Positions 36,524 through 45,520 of a DNA stretch of 64,000 bases are shown piece after piece. The DNA comes from Mycobacteriales bacterium. Lineage in GTDB: Bacteria > Actinomycetota > Actinomycetes > Mycobacteriales > SCTD01. The stretch spans positions 62,001-126,000 of the forward strand of contig JAUYQP010000010.1 in the NCBI GenBank assembly GCA_030697205.1, given 5' to 3'. The notes under the pieces were generated by a model that was not told where the DNA came from, did no database searches, and saw only the letters and a list, made by a program, of their open reading frames with translations. The position numbers and the translations under genes were made by a program. How positions within the stretch are numbered: position 1 is the first letter of the stretch; every line of letters starts with the position of its first letter.

Positions 36524-37312
36524 CTAGGCGCCGGTGAAGACGGCCTTGCCCGGACCGTGGGCGAGCAGGCTGGAGATGCCCGCCTCGAGGTCGCTGGTCT
36601 CGAAGACCCTGCCGCTCACCTCGGAGCTCATCGCGTCGGCGGCAGCCACTCCCCCGTCGCGGGCGGCGAGCAGGATCTGCTTGCCCCACCCGGCAGCCAA
36701 GGTCGGTCCGGCGGCGAGGGCGGCGGCGTGGGCGCGAGCCTCTGCCAGCAGGTCTGCACGGGGGACGACGCGGTTGACGACACCCCACTGCTGCAGCTCG
36801 GTCGCGGAGTAGACCTGCCCGGTGAGGACAGCCTCGGCGGCCCGCGCCACCCCTGCCCTGGCGACGAGCCGCTGGGTGCCGCCGCCACCCGGCGTGAGCC
36901 CGACGGTCGCCTCCACCAGGCCCATGCTCGCCTCCTCGGCAGCCCACAGCAGGTCGCAGCCGAGGACCAGCTCGAAGCCGATCGTGAGGTTGAGGCCGTG
37001 GACCACGGCCAGCGTCGGCAGCGGCAGCGCCTCGAGCTCGTGGACGATGTCGAGGAAGCTCTGCATGAGGGCGGCACCCGAGGCGTTGTCCCGACCGCGG
37101 AAGTGCGCGACGTCCACGCCCGCGCAGAACACCTTGCCCTCCGCCCGCACGAGCACCGCACGGGCACCGGTGGCCGCGATGCTCGACACCGCAGCCGCGA
37201 CGTCGGCGATCATCTGGCCGTCGAAGAGGTTCAACGGCGGCCCGGACAGGACGAGCTCGGCGACGTCGCCGAGCAGGTCGATGCGGGCCTTGGGCGCTGC
37301 TGTCGACGTCAT
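36524..37312 (-). CDS. Enoyl-CoA hydratase/isomerase family protein
   Basis: 262 residues of the crotonase fold. The oxyanion-hole segments are VRAEGKVFCAGVDVAHF and HGLNLTIGFELVLGCDLLWAAEEASMGLVEATVGLTPGGGGTQRL. The catalytic Glu positions (EATVG) resemble hydratases. It acts on acyl-CoA thioesters, with the chain unknown. The ATG at 37312 has a TAGGGT box six bases upstream. It is divergent from the MazF-like gene with only 32 bp between. Confidence 0.93.
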   Translation of the reverse strand: MTSTAAPKARIDLLGDVAELVLSGPPLNLFDGQMIADVAAAVSSIAATGARAVLVRAEGKVFCAGVDVAHFRGRDNASGAALMQSFLDIVHELEALPLPTLAVVHGLNLTIGFELVLGCDLLWAAEEASMGLVEATVGLTPGGGGTQRLVARAGVARAAEAVLTGQVYSATELQQWGVVNRVVPRADLLAEARAHAAALAAGPTLAAGWGKQILLAARDGGVAAADAMSSEVSGRVFETSDLEAGISSLLAHGPGKAVFTGA

Positions 37313-37318
37313 GCGGCG

Positions 37319-37324
37319 ACCCTA
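37319..37324 (-). promoter_or_regulatory. Leaderless-type -10 box TAGGGT before the crotonase gene
   Basis: Minus-strand TAGGGT ends six bases before the ATG at 37312. The divergent gene at 37345 has TACGTT seven bases before its ATG, so both directions may be leaderless. Confidence 0.5.
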
Positions 37325-37344
37325 GTGCGGCTACGTTCAGCGCC

Positions 37345-37848
37345 ATGGCAATGAGATGGGCAGGGCTCGCACGCGCGGTGGGCGCGGTCGCCGTCCGACA
37401 GGCTCCGCGTGTCCTGCGCCAGGTCCGGCGGGCCCGGGCGGGCGCTGCCCAGCCGCGACGCGGGCCGGTGCGTGGCGGTCCCCGCCAGACGCTGTCCTAC
37501 GCGCCGCAGCCCGACGGGCGCGCCGACCCGGGTGAGGTCGTCTGGACGTGGGTCGCCTACGAGGAGGACCCGTCGAAGGGCAAGGACCGGCCGGTCGTCG
37601 TGGTGGGGCGGGACGGCGCGACGCTGCTGGGGCTGATGCTGTCGAGCAACTCCGACCGTGACGGCCAGCGCGGCTGGCTCTCGCTCGGCGTGGGGCCGTG
37701 GGACGGCGAGGACCGCCCGAGCTGGGTGCGCCTCGACCGCGTCCTGCAGCTGCGCGAGGACGCCATCCGCCGGGAGGGCGCGGTCCTCGACCGCCGCCGC
37801 TTCGACCGCATCGCGACCGCGCTGCGCAAGGACCACGGCTGGTCCTGA
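37345..37848 (+). CDS. PemK/MazF-family toxin-like protein with basic N-terminal extension
   Basis: 167 residues. The core GEVVWTWVAYEEDPSKGKDRPVVVVGRDG is the MazF/PemK beta-barrel start, continued by LLGLMLSSNSDRDGQRGWLSLG and WVRLDRVLQL. An extension of about 55 residues, rich in Arg, Ala and Pro, precedes it. MazF proteins are sequence-specific RNases, but no antitoxin gene is adjacent and the long form is common in actinobacteria, so it may not be a classical toxin. The ATG at 37345 shares a 32-bp divergent promoter with the crotonase gene. Confidence 0.8.
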   Translation: MAMRWAGLARAVGAVAVRQAPRVLRQVRRARAGAAQPRRGPVRGGPRQTLSYAPQPDGRADPGEVVWTWVAYEEDPSKGKDRPVVVVGRDGATLLGLMLSSNSDRDGQRGWLSLGVGPWDGEDRPSWVRLDRVLQLREDAIRREGAVLDRRRFDRIATALRKDHGWS

Positions 37849-37916
37849 CCTGGCTCTGGACACGCCCACCCATCGGGAGCACACTCGCGCCGCCACCATC
37901 GAAGCGAGGAGCACCG

Positions 37917-38162
37917 ATGCCCACGTTCATGGACTACCACGACGACCTCAAGCTGCCGGAGGACGTCATCAAGGAGATCGGCAAGGGCGCGAGCAACGGC
38001 GAGACCGACGAGTTCGGGGTCCGCCAGGTCGAGCTCTACCACAACGCGGACGGCAAGGTGTACTGCCTGCTCGACGCCCCCGACGCGGACGCGGTGCGCA
38101 AGCACCACGCCGCTCTCGACGTCGCGTGCGGCGACGTCCACGAGGTGCACAAGCTCTTCTAA
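37917..38162 (+). CDS. DUF4242-type small protein (SCO4226-like, possible nickel binding)
   Basis: 81 residues: MPTFMDYHDDLKLPEDVIKEI, then GVRQVELYHNADGKVYCLLDAPDADAVRKHHAAL and the end VHEVHKLF. The Streptomyces relative SCO4226 was described as a small nickel-binding protein with a ferredoxin-like fold. His residues at HHAAL and VHEVH could be ligands. GAGGAGC ends 5 bp before the ATG. It ends 6 bp from the convergent cobC-like gene. Confidence 0.8.
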   Translation: MPTFMDYHDDLKLPEDVIKEIGKGASNGETDEFGVRQVELYHNADGKVYCLLDAPDADAVRKHHAALDVACGDVHEVHKLF

Positions 38163-38168
38163 CGCTGC

Positions 38169-39173
38169 TCAGAACGCGGCGAGCACGGCCCACAGCGCGG
38201 CGACGAGGCGGTCGCTCGCGGCGCGGTCCCGCACGGCCACCCGGAAGTGGTCGGGACCGAGTCCCGGGAAGGTGTCGCCGCGGCGGACCGCGATGCCGAG
38301 GTCGCGCAGCCGGTCGCGCACGTCGGGGTGCCCGGGAACCTCGCAGAGCAGGTACGGCGCCTCCGACCCCGCCGTCACCGTCACGCCGAGGCCCCGCAGC
38401 AGGCCCTCGAGCCGCCACCGCTCCTCCGCCGTGGCGCGCGCCGCGTCGTCGGCCTCGGCCAGCGCCGCGGGCGACAGGCACGCGACGACCGCCGCGAGCG
38501 CCGGGGTGCTGACCGGCCACAGCGGCTGGGCGTCGCGCAGCCGCGCGACGAGCTGGGGGTCGGCGAGCAGGTAGCCGACCCGCAGCCCGGCCAGCGCCCA
38601 CGTCTTGGTGAGCGAGCGCACGACGACCAGCCCGGGCAGGTCGGCGCGCCCCGCGACCGACGCGGTCTCCCCCGCCACCGCGTCGGCGAACGCCTCGTCG
38701 ACGACGGTGACGCGCCCCGGCCGGCACAGCGCCGCGACGTCGTGCACGAGGCCGGTCGGGTTGGTGGGGTTGCCGACCACCACGAGGTCGGCGTCGTCGG
38801 GGACGACCAGGGCGTCGTACGGCGCAGCGAGCACCACCTGCTCCACCTCGTGACCCGCGGCGCGCAGTGCGGCCTCCGGCTCGGTGAAGCCCGGGTGGAC
38901 GACGACGGCGCGGCGCGGGGTCAGTGCGCGGGCGAGCAGCACGAAGGCCTCCGCGGCCCCCGCGGTGAGCAGCACGTCGTCGGTGCTGCGGGCGTGGCGG
39001 CGGGCGACGGCGGCGACCGCGTCGCCCTGCACGGGGTAGCCGCCGAGGGTGTCGAGCGAGCGGGCGAGCACGTCGCGCAGCCACGGCGGCGGGGCGCTGC
39101 CGCGCACGTTGACGGCGAGGTCGAGCAGGCCGGGCGCGAGCTCGGCGTCGCCGTGGAACCGCAGGTCCGTCAC
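38169..39173 (-). CDS. cobC: PLP-dependent threonine-phosphate decarboxylase/aminotransferase (CobC/CobD-like)
   Basis: 334 residues of the fold-type I aminotransferase class. The PLP lysine is in VVRSLTKTWALAGLRVGYLL near residue 205; the Asn and Asp sites are in VVGNPTNPTGL and VTVVDEAFAD. In cobalamin operons this family makes the aminopropanol linker from threonine phosphate, or assists CobD. A histidinol-phosphate aminotransferase activity cannot be excluded from sequence. The GTG overlaps the stop of cbiX by four bases. It is the last gene of the riboswitch-led cob operon. Confidence 0.87.
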   Translation of the reverse strand: MTDLRFHGDAELAPGLLDLAVNVRGSAPPPWLRDVLARSLDTLGGYPVQGDAVAAVARRHARSTDDVLLTAGAAEAFVLLARALTPRRAVVVHPGFTEPEAALRAAGHEVEQVVLAAPYDALVVPDDADLVVVGNPTNPTGLVHDVAALCRPGRVTVVDEAFADAVAGETASVAGRADLPGLVVVRSLTKTWALAGLRVGYLLADPQLVARLRDAQPLWPVSTPALAAVVACLSPAALAEADDAARATAEERWRLEGLLRGLGVTVTAGSEAPYLLCEVPGHPDVRDRLRDLGIAVRRGDTFPGLGPDHFRVAVRDRAASDRLVAALWAVLAAF

Positions 39174-40087
39174 GGGTGCGCGTGGTCCCCGTGGTGGTCC
39201 CCGTGACCGTGGCCGTGCGTCCCGTGGCCGTGCGGGTGGGCCGGGTCGTCGGGGTGGTCGTGCGGGGTCTGCGGCTGGCCGACCTTGGCCTCGAAGCCGG
39301 GCAGCGCGACGCGGTAGGCGCAGGTGTCGCAGTTCATCCGCAGGTCCGCGCCGCCGATCTCGGCGTGGCGCTCGAGGACGAGCTCGGCCAGGGCCGCGCC
39401 CGGGCCGATGAGACCCGCGCAGTGCAGCTCGACGTCGCGGTCGGCCGCCCACGCGGTCGCCTGGGTGACGATCCGGTCGGGCAGCACCCCCGCGAACAGG
39501 AAGTAGGGCAGGACGACGACGCGGGAGTAGCCGAGGGCGGCGCAGCGGTCGAGCGCGGCAGGCACCGACGGCTCGGCGAGGCTGATGAACGACGTCTCGA
39601 CGGTGCCGATGCCACGACCCTCGAGCAGCAGCCGAGCGGTCTTCGCGACCTCGGCGTTGGCGTCGGGGTCGGTGGCGCCGCGGCCGACGAGCACGACCGC
39701 GGTCGCCGGCCACAGGTCGCGGGCGACGACGGCCTCGAGGCGCGCCTCGAGCTCGCCGAGCAACAGCGGGTGCGGGCCGAGGGGGCGGCCGTAGCGGAAG
39801 GCGAGACCGGGGTGGCGCAGCTTCTCCCGCTCGAGCGCCGCGGGGATGTCGCCCTTGCTGTGGCCGGCGGCGACGAGGACGAGCGGCACCACGTCGACCG
39901 AGGTGTGGCCGGCGGCGACGAGCCGGGCGACCGCGTCCTGGATCGGCGGCGGCGCGAGCTCGAGGAAGCCGCCTTCGATGTCGAGGTGCGGGGCCCGCTT
40001 ACGGACCACGTCGACGAGCTCGGCGAACTGCGCGACCCCGTCGGCGTCCTTGGTGCCGTGGCCGATGACGAGCAGGGCGCGGCTCAC
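39170..40087 (-). CDS. cbiX: Sirohydrochlorin cobaltochelatase, long CbiX type with His-rich tail
   Basis: 305 residues. Two CbiX repeats carry the metal-handling residues: LLVIGHGTKDADG and VLVAAGHSKGDIP in the first half, ALGYSRVVVLPYFLFAGVLPDRI in the second. Then comes MNCDTC (an MxCxxC cluster motif) and a tail of about 30 residues of which 12 are His. MxCxxC plus a His-rich region is the mark of CbiX-L from Bacillus megaterium, which binds an iron-sulfur cluster. Cobalt insertion early in the pathway is implied, yet cobN is also present. A GTGA overlap joins it to cobH. Confidence 0.9.
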   Translation of the reverse strand: MSRALLVIGHGTKDADGVAQFAELVDVVRKRAPHLDIEGGFLELAPPPIQDAVARLVAAGHTSVDVVPLVLVAAGHSKGDIPAALEREKLRHPGLAFRYGRPLGPHPLLLGELEARLEAVVARDLWPATAVVLVGRGATDPDANAEVAKTARLLLEGRGIGTVETSFISLAEPSVPAALDRCAALGYSRVVVLPYFLFAGVLPDRIVTQATAWAADRDVELHCAGLIGPGAALAELVLERHAEIGGADLRMNCDTCAYRVALPGFEAKVGQPQTPHDHPDDPAHPHGHGTHGHGHGDHHGDHAHP

Positions 40088-40671
40088 GAGAGCCCTTCGG
40101 CGTAGAGCAGGGCGTTGAGCGCGGCTGACGCCACCGCCGAGCCGCCCTTCTCGCTGACGTTGGACACCGCCGGCAGGCCGCTGTCGCGCAGCGCCGCCTT
40201 CGACTCCGCGGCCCCGACGAAGCCGACCGGCAGGCCGATGACGAGTGCCGGCGCGGCGTCGAGCTCCAGCAGCCGGAACAGCGCGGTGGGTGCGCAGCCG
40301 ACGACGTAGACCGCGCCCGGTCCGGCCAGGGCCGCGGCCTCCTCCAGTGCGACCGCGGAACGGGTCAGCCCGTCGCGGGCGGCGGCCTCGCGGACCCGGC
40401 ACAGCGCCGAGACCCGGGTGATGCCGGCGGCGACCATCTCGACGTCGGCGACGACGGGGGCGCCGTCGGCCAGGGCTCGTCGGGCCGCCTCGAGCAGGGC
40501 CTCGTCGGGCAGCACGAGGTCGGTCGCGTAGTCGAGGTCGGCGCTGGCGTGCACGACGCGCTCGACGACCGCGCGCTGCAGCGGCGGCAGGTGGGACAGG
40601 TCGAGGCGCGATCGCAGGATCGTCATCGACTCCGCCTCGATGGGATGGATCGTGCGGGTCAGTCGAACCAC
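40084..40671 (-). CDS. cobH: Precorrin-8X methylmutase
   Basis: 195 residues. CobH/CbiC moves a methyl from C11 to C12 to give hydrogenobyrinate or cobyrinate. The catalytic His is in [13 protein letters not shown] near residue 42, and family blocks [14 protein letters not shown] and [16 protein letters not shown] follow. The frame opens at GTG 40671, overlapping cobA by 13 bases. A CTG at 40662 would give the same four-base overlap seen at most other joints here and begins [12 protein letters not shown], the usual family start. Confidence 0.93.
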   Translation of the reverse strand: MVRLTRTIHPIEAESMTILRSRLDLSHLPPLQRAVVERVVHASADLDYATDLVLPDEALLEAARRALADGAPVVADVEMVAAGITRVSALCRVREAAARDGLTRSAVALEEAAALAGPGAVYVVGCAPTALFRLLELDAAPALVIGLPVGFVGAAESKAALRDSGLPAVSNVSEKGGSAVASAALNALLYAEGLS

Positions 40672-41420
40672 CTCAGGGTCTCTCGCAGGGACACGACCTC
40701 ACCGACGACGGTCGCGACGGGGGCCTTCAGGCCGGCGTCGGCGACGTCGGCGGCGAGCTGGTCGAGGGTGCTGACGACGACCCGCTGGTCGGGGGTCGTG
40801 CCGCGCTCTATGCAGGCCGCGGGGGTCTGCGGGTCGCGGCCGTGACGGACCAGCCCGGCGCAGATCAGCGCGAGCCGGTCGTGGCCCATGAGGATGACCA
40901 GAGTGCCCGGCCCGGTGGCGAGCGCGCGCCAGCGCACGGTGCTCGCCGGGTCGTCGGGGTCGAGGTGACCGGTGACGACGCAGACGTCCTGCGTGGTGCC
41001 CCTGGCCGTGACCGGGATGCCGGCGTACGCCGGGGCCGCGATGGCGCTCGTGATGCCCGGCACGACCTCGAAGGCGACGCCGGCGTCGACGAGCGCGGCG
41101 GCCTCCTCCGACCCGCGGCCGAAGACGAAGGGGTCACCGCCCTTGAGCCGCACCACCCGCCGACCGGCCTGCGCGTGGGCGACGAGCTGCGCACTGATCT
41201 CCTCCTGCCGCGGCGCGGTGCCGGTCCAGGAGGTCTTGCCGACGTCGACGACCTCCGCGTCCGCGCGGACGTGGGCCAGCACCTCGGGGCTGACGAGCCG
41301 GTCGGTGAGCACGACGTCGGCGAGCCCGAGCAGCTCGGCGGCGCGCAGCGTCAGCAGCCCCGGGTCGCCCGGACCCGCCCCGACCAGCGCGACCGTGCCG
41401 GGGGCGAACTCCCGGCTCAC
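40659..41420 (-). CDS. cobA: Uroporphyrinogen-III C-methyltransferase
   Basis: 253 residues. This SAM-dependent enzyme methylates C2 and C7 of uroporphyrinogen III to precorrin-2, the branch point to sirohaem and cobalamin. The family blocks [43 protein letters not shown] and [23 protein letters not shown] are all present. No CysG-type dehydrogenase/chelatase part is attached. GTG 41420 overlaps the ferredoxin stop by four bases. Confidence 0.95.
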   Translation of the reverse strand: MSREFAPGTVALVGAGPGDPGLLTLRAAELLGLADVVLTDRLVSPEVLAHVRADAEVVDVGKTSWTGTAPRQEEISAQLVAHAQAGRRVVRLKGGDPFVFGRGSEEAAALVDAGVAFEVVPGITSAIAAPAYAGIPVTARGTTQDVCVVTGHLDPDDPASTVRWRALATGPGTLVILMGHDRLALICAGLVRHGRDPQTPAACIERGTTPDQRVVVSTLDQLAADVADAGLKAPVATVVGEVVSLRETLRWFD

Positions 41421-41593
41421 GCGCCGACCAGCCGGACGAGCGCGTCGCGCGGGCAGACCTCGACGCACTCGCCGCAGTCGGTGCAGCGGTCGGCCCGGAC
41501 CTGCAACGGCAGCGACGGCACGATCGCATGCGACGGGCAGGTCAGCAGGCAGGCACCGCAGGCCGTGCACTCGTCGGTGACGAGGTAGCTCAC
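41417..41593 (-). CDS. Two-cluster [4Fe-4S] ferredoxin in the cob operon
   Basis: 58 residues with two CxxCxxCxxxCP motifs, CTACGACLLTCP near 9-20 and CTDCGECVEVCP near 37-48, so two [4Fe-4S] clusters. Embedded by GTGA overlaps between cbiG-cobJ and cobA, it is likely to supply electrons to a reductive step of corrin synthesis, such as ring contraction or cobalt reduction, in place of an iron-sulfur CobG. That role is inference from position. Confidence 0.88.
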   Translation of the reverse strand: MSYLVTDECTACGACLLTCPSHAIVPSLPLQVRADRCTDCGECVEVCPRDALVRLVGA

Positions 41594-43233
41594 GCCCACC
41601 GGTAGCCCCGCGGGGTGACGAAGCGGCCGCCGACGACGACCGACTGCGACGACCCGACGACGACGCAGGCGTACATCGTGACGTCCTCGACGTCGAGCTC
41701 CCCGAGGGTCGTGAGCACGACGGTCTCGTCGGGTCGGGAGGCGTTGGTGACGATGCCGACCGGGGTGCTGGCCGGTCGGTGCTCGAGCAGCATCCCGACG
41801 GCCTTGGCGAGCTGCCAGTCGCGACCCCGGCTGCGCGGGTTGTAGAAGGTGACGACGAGGTCGCCCTCGGCCACGGCCCGGACCCGCCGCTCGATGGCCT
41901 CCCACGGCGTGTGCAGGTCAGAGAGGCTGACCGAGGCGTGGTCGTGACCGAGCGGTGCGCCGAGTAACGACGACGCGGCCAGGGCAGCCGTCACGCCGGG
42001 CACGCCCACCACGTCGATCGTGTCGTCGGCGACCTCGAGGGCCGGCGAGGCCATCGCGTAGACCCCGGCGTCGCCGCTGCCGATCAGGGCGACCGCGTGG
42101 CCGAGCCGGGCCTCGGCGACGGCGCTGTGGGCCCGCTCCTCCTCCTTGCCGAGGCCGGTCACGAGCATCCGGGTGCCGGGGCGGGCGAGGTCGCGCACCT
42201 GGTCGACGTACTGGTCGAGGCCCACCCACACCGACGCGCGGCGCAGCTCGTCGGCGGCCCGCGGGGTGAGCAGGTCACGAGCTCCCGGGCCGAGCCCGAC
42301 CAGCGCGAGCCGACCCCGCGGGGCGCGTCGCGCCACTGCGACCGTGCCCATCGCGGACTTCTGCTTCTCCACGACCAGCGCGCCGTGCAGCGACGCGGCG
42401 GCCTCGGCGACCGACGGGGTGCCGAGCACCTTCAGCGGCTCGTCACTGGGGTTGGGGACCGTGACCGTCGCGAGCTGCTCGGCCGGGTGGGTGACGAGCT
42501 GCCAGCCGCGGCGCGCGCACAGCTCGAGGAGCCCGGCCTCGTCGGCCTTCGCCTCGACGGTCGCGACCAGCGCGACCGAGCTGGCGGACAGGCCGGCGTC
42601 GGCGAGGGCGCGGTCAACCAGGTCCTCGAGCTCGTCGGCACCGACCCCGCGGGAGGCCCCGATCCCGAGCACCAGCGACGGCGGCCGCAGCACAGCGGTC
42701 AGGGGGTCGAGAGCGACGAGCCGGTCGGTGACCGCCACGACGTGCTCGCCGTCGTCACCGACGGGTAGGGGCGGCAGCGGCCAGGTCGCGTCGGCGACGA
42801 GCTGCACCGGCTCCCCGTCGAGCATCGCTCGACTGACGGTCGCGACCGCGCCCTCGACCGGCCAGCCGAGGGTGTCGAGACCGGGCAGGCCGACGGCATC
42901 GGTCGCGGTCGTGACGACGGCCGTGGTGCCGAGCAGCTGCGAGACGGTGTGGGCGAGGTCGTTGGCCCTGCCGCCGTGCCCGCCGAGCACCGGCACCGCG
43001 AAGCGCAGCGCCTCGTCGACGCACACGATTCCGGGGTCGACGTCCTTGCCCTCCAGCAGCGGGGCGAGCAGCCGGACGGTCGCGCCGGTGGCGAGGAAGC
43101 AGACGAGCGCGTCGCACTCGCGCCAGGCGGTGGCGATCTCGCGGACGTCGTACGACGTGGTCTGCCCGAGCCCGCCCGCCAGCCGCTGGGCGGCGCTGCG
43201 ACCCGCGGCGGTGGTGGTGACGAGGCCGATCAC
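41590..43233 (-). CDS. cobJ: Fused CbiG and precorrin-3B C17-methyltransferase
   Basis: 547 residues in two parts. Residues ~1-300 are CbiG-like (ALVCFLATGATVRLLAPLL, VPVLGGHGGRANDLA, and a C-terminal subdomain with GIGASRGVGADEL). Residues ~305-547 are the SAM methyltransferase CobJ/CbiH (RLALVGLGPGARDLLTPRA, VALIGSGDAGVYAMASPALEV, VVTFYNPRSRGRDWQL). CobJ methylates C17 during ring contraction; CbiG opens the lactone in the early-cobalt route. The fusion lets both act together and explains the lack of cobG. The start is GTG 43233, overlapping cobL. Confidence 0.93.
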   Translation of the reverse strand: MIGLVTTTAAGRSAAQRLAGGLGQTTSYDVREIATAWRECDALVCFLATGATVRLLAPLLEGKDVDPGIVCVDEALRFAVPVLGGHGGRANDLAHTVSQLLGTTAVVTTATDAVGLPGLDTLGWPVEGAVATVSRAMLDGEPVQLVADATWPLPPLPVGDDGEHVVAVTDRLVALDPLTAVLRPPSLVLGIGASRGVGADELEDLVDRALADAGLSASSVALVATVEAKADEAGLLELCARRGWQLVTHPAEQLATVTVPNPSDEPLKVLGTPSVAEAAASLHGALVVEKQKSAMGTVAVARRAPRGRLALVGLGPGARDLLTPRAADELRRASVWVGLDQYVDQVRDLARPGTRMLVTGLGKEEERAHSAVAEARLGHAVALIGSGDAGVYAMASPALEVADDTIDVVGVPGVTAALAASSLLGAPLGHDHASVSLSDLHTPWEAIERRVRAVAEGDLVVTFYNPRSRGRDWQLAKAVGMLLEHRPASTPVGIVTNASRPDETVVLTTLGELDVEDVTMYACVVVGSSQSVVVGGRFVTPRGYRWA

Positions 43234-44417
43234 GTGAGCACTCCGGACACGACGAAGACGGGGTTGGTGGGCGCGAGGCGGTGCGCGCCGGCGAGCGGCA
43301 CGAGCCGCTGCGCCTGCAGCATCACGGCCTCGGTGTCGTAGCCGACGAGCGCCTCGATGGTCGGCACGACCCGCTCGAGCGCGGCGACCGCGACGACGAC
43401 GCGGCGGGGCCGGCGGGCGGCGACCGCGGCGACGACCTCCGGCCCTCCCCCACCGACGAAGACGGCGTCAGGGTCGGGCAGGACGGCGAGGACCTCGGGG
43501 GCGACACCGACGACGACCTGGACCGGCACGTCGTGGAGCGCCGCGTTGACCTCGGCGCGCGCGGCCTGCTCCTCGTAGCGCTCGACGACGACGACGGCCG
43601 CGCCGAAGCGGGCGCACTCGATGCCGACCGAACCGCTGCCGGCACCGACGTCCCAGACGAGCAGGCCGGGGCGGGGCGCGAGCCGGGCCAGCACGTGGGC
43701 GCGCACCTCGGACTTCGTGACCATGCCGTCGCGGTGCTGGAAGGCGTCCTCGGGCAGGGCCCAGCCGTCGGGGACGCCGAGGCCGCCGAGGCGCCACGGC
43801 ATGGGGGCGTCGGCCTCGTCGTCGTGCAGCGGGTCGGTGACGATGACGACGTTGGGCTCGAGCCAGTCGTCACGCGCCGCGGCCTCCTCCGCGCTGAACC
43901 AGCCGGTGCGCTCGTCGGCCTCGCCGAGCCGCTCCGCGACGAACAGCACCCGGTCGGGCCGCTGCGCGAGGGCCTCGCCGAGCTCGCGCGGGCCGGACCC
44001 GGGGGCGGTGAGGACCGCGGTCTTGCGCGAGCGGCGGCAGGTGTTGACGGCCAGGCGCAGGTCGCGGCCGTGGGCGCTGACCACCTCGGCGTCGTCCCAG
44101 CGCAGGCCCGCGCGGGCGAAGGCCACGGCGACGGACGTGAGAGCGGGGACCACCTCGGGAGTGGCGCCCGCGGACCGCAGCCGCCGCACGATGCCGAAGA
44201 AGCCGGGGTCGCCGCTCGCGACCACGACGACGGGGCCGTCATGACCGACCGCCTCGGCCACGGCCTCCCGGACGTCACCCATGACGACGGTGCGCGCCCC
44301 GGCGGGCACCGGCACCGCGTCGAGGTGGCGCTGCCCGCCGACGACGAGAGTGGCCCGCTCGAGCCGGTCGAGGGCGCGCGGGGACAGCTCCCCGTCGTAG
44401 CCGATGACAGTGATCAC
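43230..44417 (-). CDS. cobL: Precorrin-6Y C5,15-methyltransferase (decarboxylating), CbiE-CbiT fusion
   Basis: 395 residues. The N-terminal CbiE-like methyltransferase (VITVIGYDGELSPRALDRL, VVVASGDPGFFGIVRRL) is followed by a CbiT-like class I methyltransferase (MVTKSEVRAHVLARLAPRPGLLVWDVGAGSGSVGIE). CobL methylates C5 and C15 and removes the C12 acetate carboxyl. The domain order and length are normal. Both ends overlap neighbours by GTGA. Confidence 0.95.
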   Translation of the reverse strand: MITVIGYDGELSPRALDRLERATLVVGGQRHLDAVPVPAGARTVVMGDVREAVAEAVGHDGPVVVVASGDPGFFGIVRRLRSAGATPEVVPALTSVAVAFARAGLRWDDAEVVSAHGRDLRLAVNTCRRSRKTAVLTAPGSGPRELGEALAQRPDRVLFVAERLGEADERTGWFSAEEAAARDDWLEPNVVIVTDPLHDDEADAPMPWRLGGLGVPDGWALPEDAFQHRDGMVTKSEVRAHVLARLAPRPGLLVWDVGAGSGSVGIECARFGAAVVVVERYEEQAARAEVNAALHDVPVQVVVGVAPEVLAVLPDPDAVFVGGGGPEVVAAVAARRPRRVVVAVAALERVVPTIEALVGYDTEAVMLQAQRLVPLAGAHRLAPTNPVFVVSGVLT

Positions 44418-45520
44418 GCGGCGGTCACCCAGTCCTCTCGGGTCGCGGCGACGACGCGGCGACCGGTGAAGTCCACCATCGCGACCTCGGCGGTGAGGGC
44501 GCCCTCGGTGAAGCGCTGCAGCACGTCCTGCACGGCCTCGCACAGCCGGTCACCGGCGACCCGCAGCACCCCGGCGGTCTCCCACAGCTCGTAGGCGTGG
44601 CGGGCGGTGTTGGCCTCGCGGACCGCGGCGGCAGTCGTCGGCTCGAGGTCGGCCAGCACGTCGAGCGGCACCTTCGAGCGGGTGTAGTGGGTCATGACGA
44701 CGCCGCCCGCGAGCTTGGCGAGCTTGCCGACCATCCCGACGAAGACGACCTGCGACAGGCCGAGCTCGACCGCCCGGCGCAGCGCCGCCCCGGTGAAGTC
44801 GCCGACCTCGACGAAGCAGACGTCGGGCAGGTCGGGCAGCAGCGCCATCGCGCCCTTCTCGGTGCGGCCACCGGTCGCGAGCACCAGCGTCGGCAGGCCC
44901 TGCGCGGCCATGACGCCGACGGCCTGCACGACGGAGGCCCGCCACGACTCGGTGGAGAACGGACGCACGACGCCGGTGGTGCCGAGGATGGAGATGCCGC
45001 CGAGGATGCCGAGCCGTGCGTTGGTCGTCTTCTTCGCGCGCTTCTCGCCGTCGGGGACCGACACCTCGACGCGCAGCCCGCGGTCGGTGACCTCCCGGAC
45101 GGCCTGCGTGATCATCTCGCGCGGCACCGGGTTGATGGCCGGCCCACCCACCTCGAGGCCGAGGCCCGGCTTGGTGACGGTGCCGACCCCGGTGCCGGCG
45201 TGCAGGGACAGCTCGTCGGCCCAGGAGACCGTCACGGTGAGGTGCGCGCCGTGGGTGACGTCAGGGTCGTCGCCGGCGTCCTTGACCACGACGGCGGTCG
45301 CTTCTGTGGCGCCGAACGAGCACTCCTCGACGGCGAAGGAGACCCGCTGACCGCTCGGCAGCGCGACGTCGACGTGCTCGACCGCGACCTGGTCGCGCAG
45401 CGCCAGCGCGGCGGCCTTCGCCGCGGCGCTGGAGCAGGTGCCCGTGGTCCAGCCCGACCGCAGCGGGCCGGTGCGGACCTTTGCGGTGCGCGGCAGGTCC
45501 GGCTCCCTGATCTCGCTCAT
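44414..45520 (-). CDS. cbiD: Cobalt-precorrin-5B C1-methyltransferase
   Basis: 368 residues. The start LRSGWTTGTCSSAAAKAAALAL is diagnostic for CbiD, and TKPGLGLEVGGPAINPVPREMI and GILGGISILGTTGVVRPFS follow. It methylates C1 in the early-cobalt route, a step done by CobF in the aerobic route. Presence of cbiD and absence of cobF in the window points to the CbiD solution. ATG 45520 overlaps the cobM stop. Confidence 0.95.
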   Translation of the reverse strand: MSEIREPDLPRTAKVRTGPLRSGWTTGTCSSAAAKAAALALRDQVAVEHVDVALPSGQRVSFAVEECSFGATEATAVVVKDAGDDPDVTHGAHLTVTVSWADELSLHAGTGVGTVTKPGLGLEVGGPAINPVPREMITQAVREVTDRGLRVEVSVPDGEKRAKKTTNARLGILGGISILGTTGVVRPFSTESWRASVVQAVGVMAAQGLPTLVLATGGRTEKGAMALLPDLPDVCFVEVGDFTGAALRRAVELGLSQVVFVGMVGKLAKLAGGVVMTHYTRSKVPLDVLADLEPTTAAAVREANTARHAYELWETAGVLRVAGDRLCEAVQDVLQRFTEGALTAEVAMVDFTGRRVVAATREDWVTAA

